A stretch of DNA of 64,000 nucleotides from Chlamydiota bacterium (GCA_016866475.1 VGMF01000001.1:124001-188000), one strand, 5' to 3'; positions 41,101 to 51,612 are shown, numbered from the stretch's first letter. The notes: a model not told the origin generated them from the letters alone. Made by a program: numbers and translations.

Positions 41101-44100
41101 AACATTGGATATCCGCAAAAGATTTTCTCCCTTCAGGTATCCTTTTACTCGGGAATCTTGGAAGTAGTTCTCAAGCCCCCCCTCCACATTTTTTTCGATG
41201 ATTTTTTGAAAAAAGGTAAAAATTGCATTGTGGTTTTTTGGGGTAAAGCTTGACTCATACCCTAAAAGAATTCCTAAAAAAGAAAGAAAAAACGGTTGGT
41301 CTACCGGCAAATCCCCTTTTTCAAGAATTCCCAAAAGTGTCTGTAAATCATCCGGGGAGATCTTGGCGCAAAGATGATCAAAGAAAATTTCCCTAAATTT
41401 ATGGTCATTCGCCATCAGGTCCCATCCCTTAGCCTCAAGAACTCCAAGGCAGGCTTGGATGGAGCCTAGAGATTTCTTAGGATCAAACAGGTTCTGAGAT
41501 CCATGATCATCGAGGAGTTCTTTCAACTTTACTACTGTTTCGTACGAAAGATGTAAATCGGGATACGTTTCCTGAAAAAGCTTCGGAAGACCATGCAAAG
41601 TATCCGGAATAGACCGTAACTTGGTAAAAAAGCTCAGGGTTTCTCTTGCCTTTTCTAATGAAACGAGACCGTAGAACCTAAAAAAATCGAGAAGAAGATG
41701 AGGATCAAGATTTTCATCATGCAATCCAGTAACAAGAGCAAAAATAGAATCGGCCATTTCTAAGTCGTTTAAAACCTCTTTAAGGGAGCAAAAAGCCCTG
41801 ATGCATCCCTTTTTCCATGCAAGGCTCCCCGAGAATTTTGTTTTTAAACCTTTTTTTAAAATCAGGTTTTCAACAACCTGATCGGCTAAGTCATTTTGAA
41901 AATCTAAAATTTCTTGCTCAGTAAGAGTTGAAACGAGGTGTTCACACGCACTTTTCCCCCCTTTTTCAAAAAGAAATGTGGGACAGACTCTTAGAAAATC
42001 AACGATTATTGCAGTAGCATCCCCTGCCTTAAAGGCTGGCAGTTTGATGTCCCCTTTTAATAAAAAGATAAGCGTTTCTTTTAAATCCGTTTTCATGGGA
42101 ACCCTAAGCAGCCTTGTGACCGCCTGCATAGAAAAATCCTCCAAAAGAAAAGAGAGGAGCGCTTTGGGAGGATAAACACCACTTTGCATCGTGGTTTCGG
42201 TTATTTTAAGTAACGAGTTTTGCAAAAATGGGATTTGCCTTACCTCAATGTTTTTCAAATCGGTCAAGATTTTTTCCGAGACAGCCCCCTGATGATAAAA
42301 AACTCTCAAAAACCTTAATGCTCTTTGCCCGATTAAGGGGAATGCACTTAGATCCTGCTGCCAGACATCCATGATCGAGATGGGTTCTGCTTTTGCCTGA
42401 ATCAGCCACTTCTGCCATGATAAAAGCGTGTCGAGGTCGTCGATTTGGTCGCCTATATTTTCTAAGTATTTTAAACCCTCATCAGATAAAAAAGCATTCG
42501 TTAGCCAATAACCGTATGCTGAAATATTCCCGTTTTTAAACAAAATTTTCACAGATTTTTTCGGATCCATCGTAAAGGTGGTAATTTGAACGCAATCGTG
42601 AGCTTTTTTGGACAGTTGAGATAAGAGGCTATTTTCGACGATCCAATCCAAAAGCGGTTGTTTCATTTCAACCGGGATACTGCAATCCATTAAAAAATCG
42701 GACGCTTGAGAAAAAAAAGTGGTGGGGTACAGCTCACAAAACTCTTGGAAACAGTTTGGCCCAAAAAACTCTTCTGTCAACTGCTGCATTTGCAAAAAAG
42801 GGACCCTTTTTTGCGTCTCAAGGTAGTACTTGCGTAAGTACCCCCTTTTTTCCGTTAGGGCTTTGGAAAAAGAAAATTTCAGAAGGAAATCTCGTATCTC
42901 CTCTGAAGAATTTTTTCCGGATTGCATACACTTAAAAAACAATTCACAATGCGTTTTTGAATCAAAACTTTTTTTATCTAGAAGTTGTTCTAGCTCGGCT
43001 AAAGGATTTTGATCGAAAATGACCTTGTTTTTATAAAACCTATGCAAAGCTTCTAATTTGGTCCGAATTTCCGGTAAAACACCTCCCTTTTTTTGGAGGA
43101 TATCATACGTTTTATGTATCAAATCGACCGTGGCATCGGGGGATTCGAAATGGGATTTGGAAAGAATGACTAGTCCGTTTTGTAAAACTTGCAGTAGACT
43201 CTTATGGTCAAGATTTAGATAGATAAAGAGATCCTCCAGGGATTCTTTCAAACTTTTCGGCAAGTAAAACTTTAGCCCTCCTAAAATAAAAGTCCGTTTT
43301 TTCAGAATAAAATTATCGGGTTCAAAAAGAAATCCCTGCACAAAAAAAGCGAGCAATTCCCTGTAGGAATCCTCCGCCGGTCCTGAAGGGGAAAGGCCCA
43401 TGAATTCGTTTAATTTTAGATTCAATCCCGTCAAAAGAGTTGTCTTTTCATCAACGGTCAAGTCCGGGCAAAAAAGGAAAGCGTTTTGTAAATTTAGCTT
43501 AAAATGCAGAGCTTTTTCTCTACAAAGATGATTGACGCAAAAAAAACCTAAACCTTCAAAAAATCTCGGGTTTCTTTTAAAATTGTCTATCAATTGTCGT
43601 ATGGCAGCGTCTAAAAGTTCGGGCTCTACTTCAAACCCATCAACCCCGAATTTTTGAAAAACCCGCAGCCCGAAACCATACGCCTCATCAATCGAGGAGA
43701 TTTTGAGAATCCGGTTTATTAAAAAATCGAGCACCTCATCGAAATTCTGATTTGTAGCACCGGGAAGGAGTTCCATTTTAAAATTTGCTGAAAATCCGGC
43801 CTCGCTTACAACACCTAATGATTCATGATCAAAAAGGTTCGGCCTGGCTCTTGGTTGCATGAGTTTGAAATCCAAGTTTCCGAAAGAGAGGCAGAAATGC
43901 TCTTCAGAGGATTTATAAAAATAGGCCTTAAATACCTCCTCGTCTGTAAGGGGGCGTCTGCAAAATTGCCTTGCTTGGAAGGCACCCTGGTGAGGGTATT
44001 GCATAGCGCCAAATGACCCGAAACTGTTGACCCAATCTCTGACAATCGGGACAATAAATTCTTTGTATTCCGCAAAGCTTTTGTAAGGATTTGTGACTCC

Positions 44101-44412
44101 AAAGATAGCAAGGTCGATATCGCTGAAAGAATTTCCCCCAATAACCCAGCCTGCAGCTCCCCCAATAATATACACCTTGTGATCAGGCTTTCTTTGTGAC
44201 AAAAATTTAAGAAAATCCCCAAAATTCCGCTTCACCACGGGCAGATCCGCATAAAGATTTGGATCGGGACCAACCACAATAGGCTGTCCCATGAGCTCTT
44301 CTAGCCTTGAGCACTGATCCAAATCCAGATACCTGCTAAAAGCACCAGGCATGACGATCTCTTCAGCAGGTAGAGCTAAGGGCGAACAGTGAACATTTGG
44401 GGAAAAAGACAT
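38131..44412 (-). CDS. Giant protein A (2093 aa): N-terminal nucleotidyltransferase-like domain plus long helical region
   Basis: KVYIIGGAAGWVIGGNSFSDIDLAIFG, then LDFKLMQPRARPNLFDHESLGV; uninterrupted ORF; paralogous to 45925 and 52803. Confidence 0.75.
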   Translation of the reverse strand: MSFSPNVHCSPLALPAEEIVMPGAFSRYLDLDQCSRLEELMGQPIVVGPDPNLYADLPVVKRNFGDFLKFLSQRKPDHKVYIIGGAAGWVIGGNSFSDIDLAIFGVTNPYKSFAEYKEFIVPIVRDWVNSFGSFGAMQYPHQGAFQARQFCRRPLTDEEVFKAYFYKSSEEHFCLSFGNLDFKLMQPRARPNLFDHESLGVVSEAGFSANFKMELLPGATNQNFDEVLDFLINRILKISSIDEAYGFGLRVFQKFGVDGFEVEPELLDAAIRQLIDNFKRNPRFFEGLGFFCVNHLCREKALHFKLNLQNAFLFCPDLTVDEKTTLLTGLNLKLNEFMGLSPSGPAEDSYRELLAFFVQGFLFEPDNFILKKRTFILGGLKFYLPKSLKESLEDLFIYLNLDHKSLLQVLQNGLVILSKSHFESPDATVDLIHKTYDILQKKGGVLPEIRTKLEALHRFYKNKVIFDQNPLAELEQLLDKKSFDSKTHCELFFKCMQSGKNSSEEIRDFLLKFSFSKALTEKRGYLRKYYLETQKRVPFLQMQQLTEEFFGPNCFQEFCELYPTTFFSQASDFLMDCSIPVEMKQPLLDWIVENSLLSQLSKKAHDCVQITTFTMDPKKSVKILFKNGNISAYGYWLTNAFLSDEGLKYLENIGDQIDDLDTLLSWQKWLIQAKAEPISIMDVWQQDLSAFPLIGQRALRFLRVFYHQGAVSEKILTDLKNIEVRQIPFLQNSLLKITETTMQSGVYPPKALLSFLLEDFSMQAVTRLLRVPMKTDLKETLIFLLKGDIKLPAFKAGDATAIIVDFLRVCPTFLFEKGGKSACEHLVSTLTEQEILDFQNDLADQVVENLILKKGLKTKFSGSLAWKKGCIRAFCSLKEVLNDLEMADSIFALVTGLHDENLDPHLLLDFFRFYGLVSLEKARETLSFFTKLRSIPDTLHGLPKLFQETYPDLHLSYETVVKLKELLDDHGSQNLFDPKKSLGSIQACLGVLEAKGWDLMANDHKFREIFFDHLCAKISPDDLQTLLGILEKGDLPVDQPFFLSFLGILLGYESSFTPKNHNAIFTFFQKIIEKNVEGGLENYFQDSRVKGYLKGENLLRISNVSLRMDIFKRLFLSPDFQLNSQQYAVLTSFLNKKNLDRFFQEFIDDRILGELFAYQQNREFSPSILEFIANILVNPRLCGRVSKEVFVDSIKKVLLHLDFETRDCNHKLELLMLLENNSPVTEPVFFEKVLTELQKESIELRHLDWLVDLIEKKQIHQSLEGFITMQLLLQFLPTKEAKGPILRLLAVLDQNSELEENQVLKIAELVWKKDLRDPQLVAGLTGFFDHYALTLFFPDRSELFDLAFLFNLSQRQSLENGFEKIQNRLGVFQKNLGSLDRGAIENTAEAVTLSLSKVTELENLDTLLPLLPALLAPIEKKKSYASSWCKLHVYGTSLVQLKDERCFLPEMDLQGLKPNEVVAILTLRSGLIKKMIESKIELLKNWGTLRKTAFYVKKSNFEASDPDYSFLDTIKVHFPDITDSLIEFLGQNHQVLSKPENYSFFSDRVISEMTLSINYLARLYRISKSRDEKMQIAFCISSCVQCAACSSQFFSTEDNFDLEFINAALSDYVNFLPSDYHFGCTNTVFTAIGFRSKNFPTAFIKKKQEISEFFKNHVVPHFCINPTHAAKFLKDSFRLHAQAFKMEDRELVSMTTRLIETYFPLGLDPPIMKKKEDLIREEAHFFGPAYEEMILNLLNCFDIQLYNAAKTTYGNYKRIFKKSVPAIEKAIHSDRDLYEFSTKDFAKKGKVFEKTLAEIESPIEKLYFIQRFGGRIVQLVNASKTDLNSRFLEDVCLFLKKNFVPLFQSETFIAGIKNEASQTAIILYRSLIGESVLKAEALGLTDKKNLGCALKVLEICFSELTDLTELIPSLNAPILYPFFIQIFPHIEKLLSLLFSSSIKCREVEVFKSLMQSASLRFLLKGMNIFDKTMPEIVKITEFLFNYLFLIEKEIHNCSSWTEKEPYVSEKFKILIAYAEPDIMEKVIASDEEYLYFLDHFIEVVELFKHIEPGVRNKIYGRFAPWFNKKFFEGSPPLIQGKIRAILTHMDQHH

Positions 44413-44623
44413 AACGGTTTTTTAATTTGACCGCAAAATTTTAACCAAAAAAGCCAATCTCTGCAATTTTTATATCAATCCTTAACAAAACACCTCTTGT
44501 GAAAACGGCGCTAAAAAAAGAAAGCTTTTCTTTAGGAGCTTACATCACTTTTTTCTTGAAAAAAAGTTGTCTGAAATTTAATGTTAAATAAATATTTTTT
44601 TTACCTTACAAGACGAGGAAAAT

Positions 44624-45919
44624 GTGCTCGGATCCTTCCATGAAATTTTTCACTCCTATTACTTACCCCGAACGTACTGTTTTATTGAAGACCCCTTGGA
44701 GGACTGGATTGAAAACTATAGCTTTGAGAGGCACCACCCCGAATTGGTTGCGCCGCTTACCGAAGTTCTGTTGAAGGCCAAAGTATCCTCGATCTTCAAC
44801 GAGCCGATCAGTTACGATGCTGATAAAATTCTCCGTAACACGCATGAGCTGCAGCAAAACAACTTTAAGCTTCTAGGCTCCAGGCCGGCAATTTCAGGTT
44901 TCTCCCAGCCTTATTACTCTGCAGTCGAACACCCAAAGCTCCCCGATTGGGTGCTGAAGCCCTCGGGAGAGCGGATCCCAAGATCCACATTTATCTATGG
45001 GCCGAAAAATCCCTTAAGCGAAATGGCCTATTTCAACCCTAATGACGGGCTGTACCGTATCCCCATGAGAGAGCGGATCCAAAGGATAGCCGACGAGGAG
45101 AATATCCCCTTGGTCTTGCCTAAAAAGTTTTACGCAAAAATCCCCTTCTCGAATAGGGAAAATAAAAGAGAAAATTATTTTGTCATCGCAGAAAAAATTT
45201 CGATCCTAGCAATTGAGGAAACGTTCCAACGGATCAAAGCTATGGACTCCGGAAAGCAAAGCCTTATCGCCTATCAAATGGGACAGATCATCCGCAAATC
45301 CGGTTTTTTAGATGCCACTTTGAACAACATCCGGCTCACACAAGAAGGTAAGATAGCGATTATCGACACGGAACCGGCCGGGTTTTTAAGAGAAAGGACA
45401 CTCTCTTGGAGCTTTCCATGGACTCGGTACGGTTATCACGGGACACTGGAAAAAAGCGCTCGTATTGGCCTCCATATCTTGAGAGCGGAATTTTGTATAA
45501 AAAAGGGCTCAGCTTTAGGTAAAGAGGAACCGGAGATAGCCATTCAAGGATTTGAAAGTTTCAAAGAGATGCTGGACTTGATGATTCTTGAAGACAGATC
45601 TTTAGATATTTCTTTCAACCAGAAGGTAATCTCTGTCTTAAGTTTAGGGGTGATCCCCCTTTTGCGGGCCATACAGGCGATTTTTACCTCCCTTATCCTC
45701 GACTATTTACGGACTCTAATCGATACCACCAAAGATAAGTATTTGAAAAAATCGCACTACCACCGAACTCTCCCCTACGCAGAAAAAAAAGCAAAGGAGC
45801 TGCAGTATAGGAAAAAAATGAATCTATGGATGCGTATGCTCCATTTTTTACAAAGCGAGACCCCGAAAATCAAAAGAAAAAAGGTGGAGTTAGAAGAACC
45901 GTTTGGGGCGTACTGCTAA
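44624..45919 (+). CDS. Kinase-like protein K1 (431 aa)
   Basis: GFLDATLNNIRLTQEGKIAIIDTEP has kinase spacing D-x4-N-x12-D; KKFYAKIPF..NYFVIAEKI upstream; gagga SD before GTG. Confidence 0.6.
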   Translation: MLGSFHEIFHSYYLPRTYCFIEDPLEDWIENYSFERHHPELVAPLTEVLLKAKVSSIFNEPISYDADKILRNTHELQQNNFKLLGSRPAISGFSQPYYSAVEHPKLPDWVLKPSGERIPRSTFIYGPKNPLSEMAYFNPNDGLYRIPMRERIQRIADEENIPLVLPKKFYAKIPFSNRENKRENYFVIAEKISILAIEETFQRIKAMDSGKQSLIAYQMGQIIRKSGFLDATLNNIRLTQEGKIAIIDTEPAGFLRERTLSWSFPWTRYGYHGTLEKSARIGLHILRAEFCIKKGSALGKEEPEIAIQGFESFKEMLDLMILEDRSLDISFNQKVISVLSLGVIPLLRAIQAIFTSLILDYLRTLIDTTKDKYLKKSHYHRTLPYAEKKAKELQYRKKMNLWMRMLHFLQSETPKIKRKKVELEEPFGAYC

Positions 45920-45924
45920 AAACA

Positions 45925-48900
45925 CTAGCTCAAATAAAATGTTTTGATCTCTTTAATATCACGATGCACATCCATCGTAAAAGGGGGAGGAAAAGAACCT
46001 ATATACTTATACGTCTCCAGAACTACTTCTGCGCACAGCTTTTTAAAGCTTCTGTCCTCCGAGCTAACGAGCAGGTCGCTCTTAGCTGCAGCTATTTGAG
46101 TTAAGAGCAGGGTTTTTTGGCAATTGAAGAAGGGTAGCAGAATGAGTTTAATTTCTTCCATTTTAAAATCGGATTGGGCGTAGACCTGCATTTTGATTAT
46201 CTCAATCAAATCCTTGTGATACTTTGTTAGCCGGAGTTTGGGGTCATCAAAAAGCAATCTCTCGAGCTCGCTAAATTTTCCGATCCAATGGAGGGCCCTT
46301 CTCTTCTTTTCTAGTTCAGGAATATGCTTTTGCATCACTTTTTTGGATCCATACCGCGAGGGGGAAAAAACGATTTTGAACGACTCCACCAATGGGTTGA
46401 ACAGTTCCAAAACCAAATCCCGTTGGGATAGATCTCCTTCTTGTACCGATAAAAAGAGGGCGACGAGCTGATTGATGTCTATTTCGGGATCCGTAAAAAC
46501 TTCTGCAACATCATAAGAGTAGGTTTCATTCCCTAAGAAATGCAAAATTTTATACGAAAGAGTCGCAATTTTTTGCCGGTTTTGCGATTGATCCAAGCCT
46601 AGGAAACTCCTAAACTCTCTTGAGAGGAGACTTTTAATAAGAAATTTCAAGGCCATAATATTCCCTTTGGAATAGGGAGTTTTTACATCTATGGAGGCTG
46701 AACGCCCCTTTATTTCCTCCAAAAGACTTTCAATAAAATCCGCCCGTTGCCCTATTGGCATCTCCTGTAAAAGGGACTGGAATTTTTCTTCAGGCTTAGA
46801 AGAGTCAAAAGTATTCAAAAGCGCCTGAGCCCGATTTGACTCTAAAAACTCCTTGGAAATTTCTAAAATTTCGGGATCACGGGGAAGCAATTTGTTTAGC
46901 ACCTCTATCCATCGGGATGCTATCATTTTGTACTCGGCACCTAGTAAAATATCTCTATATAGAACATTCAGCCTCTTAAATTCCGAAATTTTTTCTGAGA
47001 AGTCTTTTTGGAAAAACCCCGGATTTTTTTTATGGCAGTGGTCCAAATAACTTGTCAAAATATCCAAAGCGCCCATACGCGTTTGATTAGGAATATCAGA
47101 AAAGTTTTCAAAAATAGCGTCTTTTAAGAAGATGATTTCCCCAAAACCCCTTCTGTCTACAAAATCCCTATCTATCAGTTCACAAACAAATGCACGCAGA
47201 ATTGTAGGGAGAAGGCTTACCTGCTCAGGGTCTTTAAAAGAGGGGTCTTTCAGCAAAGAGGCCCGATGAAACCTTTTTCCCAATAAAATATACAGGTGCA
47301 TATACAAGATGCTTTTTTCCAACCTATCCGTCATGTAAATGGGAAAGTCCAAAATTGAAAAGATAGGTTCGACATCATTATTTGGATCCGTGATAGCAAA
47401 GGTTAGCTCCATAAGGATAAAATGGTACCGTTTCACGACTTCCAAAGAGAATCCCTCACCTTGCAAGGCCTTCCCCATTTTTGAAAGATCCCGCACCAAA
47501 TCGCCCACAAGTACCCTGAATAGGCCAGAATTGGCCAGAAAAAAGGCCCGAATTTGGTTGCCGGCGGGATTGTCCTCTTTATTTATTGCCATCATCGTTT
47601 CAAAAAGGTTTGTGATCCCATCCAGAATTGGAAAAAGGACCTCGCATCTCGGCTCAGAACCGTTCGGTTTCACCAACTCCTCCAAAAACCCTTTAAAATC
47701 CAGAAGGGTATCCTCATCCAAAGGTTTGTTTGCCTCCACCTGTGTTCTAAAAAACTCACTATGGGTCAAACAATTGACAAAAGAGTGTTCTACTGCATCG
47801 GGGGGGAAAAAGGGGAGATAATTTACTATATTGATCCCCGGCGCATCTGTTTGAAAAGCGTTTACCCTCCAAAAATGGCGAATCAGATCCACAACTTGAA
47901 CTGAAATCTGGTCTTTGCACTCGATAGAATCTTGAGCCAACAATAGATCGATGGCCCATAAATTTTCCCTGAAGTAGTAAGGGAAGAGTTCGTCGTCCTT
48001 AAGATCTAGAAGGCATCGTACCACGCACTCTTTATCTCTCATTTTTCGTGCCAAGTGGACCGTTAAAAATAGTACCGAGGAGGGCAGTACAGGACTTGAG
48101 AGGACAGTTTTTTTGAACGCATCCCACTCCTTGGAGCCGGTATTACGATCAAAAGCTCGCTGAGCCATGTCCCTGATCCATCCCCTATCGATATCTTTTC
48201 TTTGCAGTGCCTGCTGTATCCATCTCAAATAGTGGTCGATCGCCCTAGGGTCTTCGCTCAAGATCTTTAAGAGCTCATCACGATGCTTTTTTGCCTCATC
48301 ATCTGAAAGAGTGTCCAGAAAACCACCCTCTGTTAGGAGCTCTTCTGGAGCTGCCCCGTGCGAAAGCAATAACCACACGATCTCTTTGAATAAGGGGGGA
48401 TCATCCCTATTTTTTTCGAGGCTATCCAAAAATGCCTCTATAAGATAGGGGGTTACCACTCCGTTGCGATTGATTTCCTGGATTTCATAAGGACAAAACC
48501 GTCCCATTCGTACCCTTAAAGAGATGAAAGGTTCCAACAATTCCGGTTGGAATTTAAAAAGCCTTATCATCTCTTTATTTCCCATAAACTCCAAATCATG
48601 GTCCTTAGGAGCTGTCTCGATGAGTAGATCTCTTATATTTTCGTAAAGAGCGCTTTTAAAGCTATTCTTACGTAAAAAAAGCCTGAGCAACTCACCCATC
48701 TGGGGTTGCTCCAGATAATTTAGGTAGTTATTTTCCAAAAACCTTGTCGTTACTACATTCCAGTCGAGGTTTACAGTTTGGTTTGAAAGTAGAAGGGAGG
48801 CGATCTGGGACCCTTTAGATGGAGATATATGAGGTAAGGCATTTGCAAGCTGGCCCGTGAGAAGTTTTCTCATCTCTAAAGAAAGGCTTTCAAGACTTTC

Positions 48901-51612
48901 TAGAAAAAGATCCATGCACACCAAGTCTACACAAGAGGTTCTTTTATCGATTTCTCTTAAATCAAAGCTTTCAAGCCACTCTTTAGTACTGCTAAAAAAA
49001 GGTTTACAAACTGCAAGAAGTTTTTGGGTGGTGTAAAAACCTCTCTCTCCCCCTTTCGAAATCAACTCAGGGATGAGGTCCGTTTTACCATGTTTCATCA
49101 AAAAATCTACCCTGAAAGACAGATCATCGCTAGATACAGGCAAGATGTTTGTGACCAGTTTTAAAGCGCTCTCCAACGGAATTTTTTCTAAAAAAATTTC
49201 ATCGGTTAGAGGTTTTAAAAGCTCTCCATCCAAAGATTGTAAATCCCCTATCTCTAAAAGGGCGGCATAATGGATTTGCACTTTTTGGAGGGGGACTTTT
49301 TTTAATTTTAATCCTTCATGAAAAACCTTTGGATCACAATCTCTATCAAAATCCTCTTGAAGGACCAACCTACCAAGCAATGTATCCTTGAAAGGACCTT
49401 GACTGCTTTTATACACACCCCTCAAAAAGGCCAGGTAATTCGGGTTTTTTGTCGGATTTTGCATCATGTTTGATGAAGTTTTAAGAGCATATTCCATATA
49501 CCCCTGATCCAGCCCCTTGGGATAATGGGAGGCGATGAGATCAAAATACCTGCCATCGTCAAAAGACTTTTTGGTGTTTACTAAATTTTCGAAAAAAATC
49601 TCCTTGGATGAAAAAGCACTGATTTCGAGCGTTCTTTGTAAAAAAGGTTGGAATTGTGTAGGGAAGGATCTTATTTGGTGCTGGGCAAGGGCCGGATCTT
49701 TACGAATCCCTAAAATCCATTCCTGAATTTTAGGTATATAAAAACCGAGTTTGAATTTTGCTGTGACTGTAGATGAAAAACCGTTAAAATAGAGAGATAC
49801 CGGCTCTAAAATAGAACTGTCTACTTGGTTTATCTCGAGGTCGGCTATCTTGGCTAGCCATTCCCCTTTGGTTTGTTGAAGGTAATTTTGCACTCTCGAG
49901 GGTTGCGGATCAGCAATAAAAGAGATAAAAAGCTCCGGACAGAAAGGATCCAAAAGGAGCCCCTCCAGACCTAAAAGCAATAAAATCCGCGAATCCTTGA
50001 GGGCTCTATCCCAAAAAAGGGATTCATTTCCGTTTATCGGCGCCTCTTCCTCTAAATTAGCCCTTAAAAGGGGGACTAAATGCGAGTTAGACTCCAGGTG
50101 CTCTATCAGGTAAAGGGCCGGATCTTGGCACCCTAAACTTTTAAGGTTTTCCAAAATTTCTACCAAGGAGAGCTGTTCTATCCTCATCAGTTTTGAAAAA
50201 AATTTCTCTTTATCATTCTCAAAGCACTCAAACTGCGCCAATCTAAAGAGATCTTTTAATGAAAGCCTATCCAAAAGGGTGTCGAGATGGGGGTAGATGA
50301 TTTTGTATTCCCTCCCCGAAATGCACCCCTCTTGCAAAATTTGACTCAGTTGCCCCTCTAAAGAGAGCCTTTTGAAATTTTGAAGTCTTCCCAACTCCTC
50401 TTGTTCCTCAAAAAAATGGTCGAGAGCCTGCCGGATCTGCCCAAATTCTGCCTTTTGCAGTAGGGGTAAAAATTTATTTTTTAGAAAATCTCCTCTATTT
50501 AAATTAAACTCGCTGAATTTGATTAAATCGTCCTCATTTAAAAAAAACCGCTGCGACCAATGACACAATGTTTCAAAAATGTGCTTATGAAAATGCGGTC
50601 TTTTTCTTAAAATTTCTAAAAGAGTCACCTCAAGAGGAGAGGCGAGAAAAAATTGGCAGGAGCCCTTTATGAATTTTTTATAGACGCTGTCATAGTGCGA
50701 GCTCTCCCCCATGAATTCCAATAGATACGAGTGCATCTCCTGTTCCATGTCTAATAGCGGCACCCCGTCTCCAAAAAAATTTCTCTCGATGACCCCTACC
50801 ATCTCCCTTGAGGCAGAGTGTCTAGTCAGAAGGTTTCTAAGGTTCATAAGAAAAAGAACCCTCTCTTGATGGCCATGCCCTCGTAGGAACTGAAACAAAT
50901 TCCATTCGAAAGTTGCAAGATCCTCCGACAAAATAGCCCCGACAGATCTTTCTATTAATTCGTTTTGAGCATGCCAGCCTTGCGTGCATTTTAAAATTGC
51001 CCTGAGTCCATACGACTCTGCACTATCCGGATCCGATAGAATAAGGTGCTTACGATTGTTGCAAGCCAATACATGGTCCAAATAGATGCTCTTGATGTAG
51101 CCGGGCAACAATTTCATGCAGCACATCCCATCGTTGGTGATATCCACACCCACAGCATCTGCGTCAAATAGGTGGGGACGCTTGGCAGGGTGGGGAAATT
51201 TTATATCTACATCGCCAAATGAAACTATTTGAAATTTATGGTTGATTCTTAAGTCGGATTCCTGAAATCCGCACATCAAAAGGTGGGGGATAAGCCGGTC
51301 CAATAAAGCTGGAAAATCCCTCTCCCTGTAGGGGCTAAAGATTGCTACGTCAAAGTCATTTTTGGGGTGATCGAAAAGAATTTGTTGTGCCGAACCTCCC
51401 ACGATAAAAATTTGACAGCTATCAAATTGGGGCAGAAACATCTTAAGATTTTGAATCAATAACCCTTTTGTCAAAAGGGTATTACCTATATTTTCTGCAA
51501 AAATTGCCTCTAACCTGCACGAAGAGCCAGAATCCAAAGAAGCTCCACGCTCGAGCATCTCAGGAAAAAATGCCGGGGTAAAGCTTATATTCCCACTGTA
51601 AGAGATCGTCAA
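45925..51612 (-). CDS. Giant protein B (1895 aa): N-terminal nucleotidyltransferase-like domain plus long helical region
   Basis: QIFIVGGSAQQILFDHPKNDFDVAIFS, then FGDVDIKFPHPAKRPHLFDADAVGV. Confidence 0.75.
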   Translation of the reverse strand: MTISYSGNISFTPAFFPEMLERGASLDSGSSCRLEAIFAENIGNTLLTKGLLIQNLKMFLPQFDSCQIFIVGGSAQQILFDHPKNDFDVAIFSPYRERDFPALLDRLIPHLLMCGFQESDLRINHKFQIVSFGDVDIKFPHPAKRPHLFDADAVGVDITNDGMCCMKLLPGYIKSIYLDHVLACNNRKHLILSDPDSAESYGLRAILKCTQGWHAQNELIERSVGAILSEDLATFEWNLFQFLRGHGHQERVLFLMNLRNLLTRHSASREMVGVIERNFFGDGVPLLDMEQEMHSYLLEFMGESSHYDSVYKKFIKGSCQFFLASPLEVTLLEILRKRPHFHKHIFETLCHWSQRFFLNEDDLIKFSEFNLNRGDFLKNKFLPLLQKAEFGQIRQALDHFFEEQEELGRLQNFKRLSLEGQLSQILQEGCISGREYKIIYPHLDTLLDRLSLKDLFRLAQFECFENDKEKFFSKLMRIEQLSLVEILENLKSLGCQDPALYLIEHLESNSHLVPLLRANLEEEAPINGNESLFWDRALKDSRILLLLGLEGLLLDPFCPELFISFIADPQPSRVQNYLQQTKGEWLAKIADLEINQVDSSILEPVSLYFNGFSSTVTAKFKLGFYIPKIQEWILGIRKDPALAQHQIRSFPTQFQPFLQRTLEISAFSSKEIFFENLVNTKKSFDDGRYFDLIASHYPKGLDQGYMEYALKTSSNMMQNPTKNPNYLAFLRGVYKSSQGPFKDTLLGRLVLQEDFDRDCDPKVFHEGLKLKKVPLQKVQIHYAALLEIGDLQSLDGELLKPLTDEIFLEKIPLESALKLVTNILPVSSDDLSFRVDFLMKHGKTDLIPELISKGGERGFYTTQKLLAVCKPFFSSTKEWLESFDLREIDKRTSCVDLVCMDLFLESLESLSLEMRKLLTGQLANALPHISPSKGSQIASLLLSNQTVNLDWNVVTTRFLENNYLNYLEQPQMGELLRLFLRKNSFKSALYENIRDLLIETAPKDHDLEFMGNKEMIRLFKFQPELLEPFISLRVRMGRFCPYEIQEINRNGVVTPYLIEAFLDSLEKNRDDPPLFKEIVWLLLSHGAAPEELLTEGGFLDTLSDDEAKKHRDELLKILSEDPRAIDHYLRWIQQALQRKDIDRGWIRDMAQRAFDRNTGSKEWDAFKKTVLSSPVLPSSVLFLTVHLARKMRDKECVVRCLLDLKDDELFPYYFRENLWAIDLLLAQDSIECKDQISVQVVDLIRHFWRVNAFQTDAPGINIVNYLPFFPPDAVEHSFVNCLTHSEFFRTQVEANKPLDEDTLLDFKGFLEELVKPNGSEPRCEVLFPILDGITNLFETMMAINKEDNPAGNQIRAFFLANSGLFRVLVGDLVRDLSKMGKALQGEGFSLEVVKRYHFILMELTFAITDPNNDVEPIFSILDFPIYMTDRLEKSILYMHLYILLGKRFHRASLLKDPSFKDPEQVSLLPTILRAFVCELIDRDFVDRRGFGEIIFLKDAIFENFSDIPNQTRMGALDILTSYLDHCHKKNPGFFQKDFSEKISEFKRLNVLYRDILLGAEYKMIASRWIEVLNKLLPRDPEILEISKEFLESNRAQALLNTFDSSKPEEKFQSLLQEMPIGQRADFIESLLEEIKGRSASIDVKTPYSKGNIMALKFLIKSLLSREFRSFLGLDQSQNRQKIATLSYKILHFLGNETYSYDVAEVFTDPEIDINQLVALFLSVQEGDLSQRDLVLELFNPLVESFKIVFSPSRYGSKKVMQKHIPELEKKRRALHWIGKFSELERLLFDDPKLRLTKYHKDLIEIIKMQVYAQSDFKMEEIKLILLPFFNCQKTLLLTQIAAAKSDLLVSSEDRSFKKLCAEVVLETYKYIGSFPPPFTMDVHRDIKEIKTFYLS

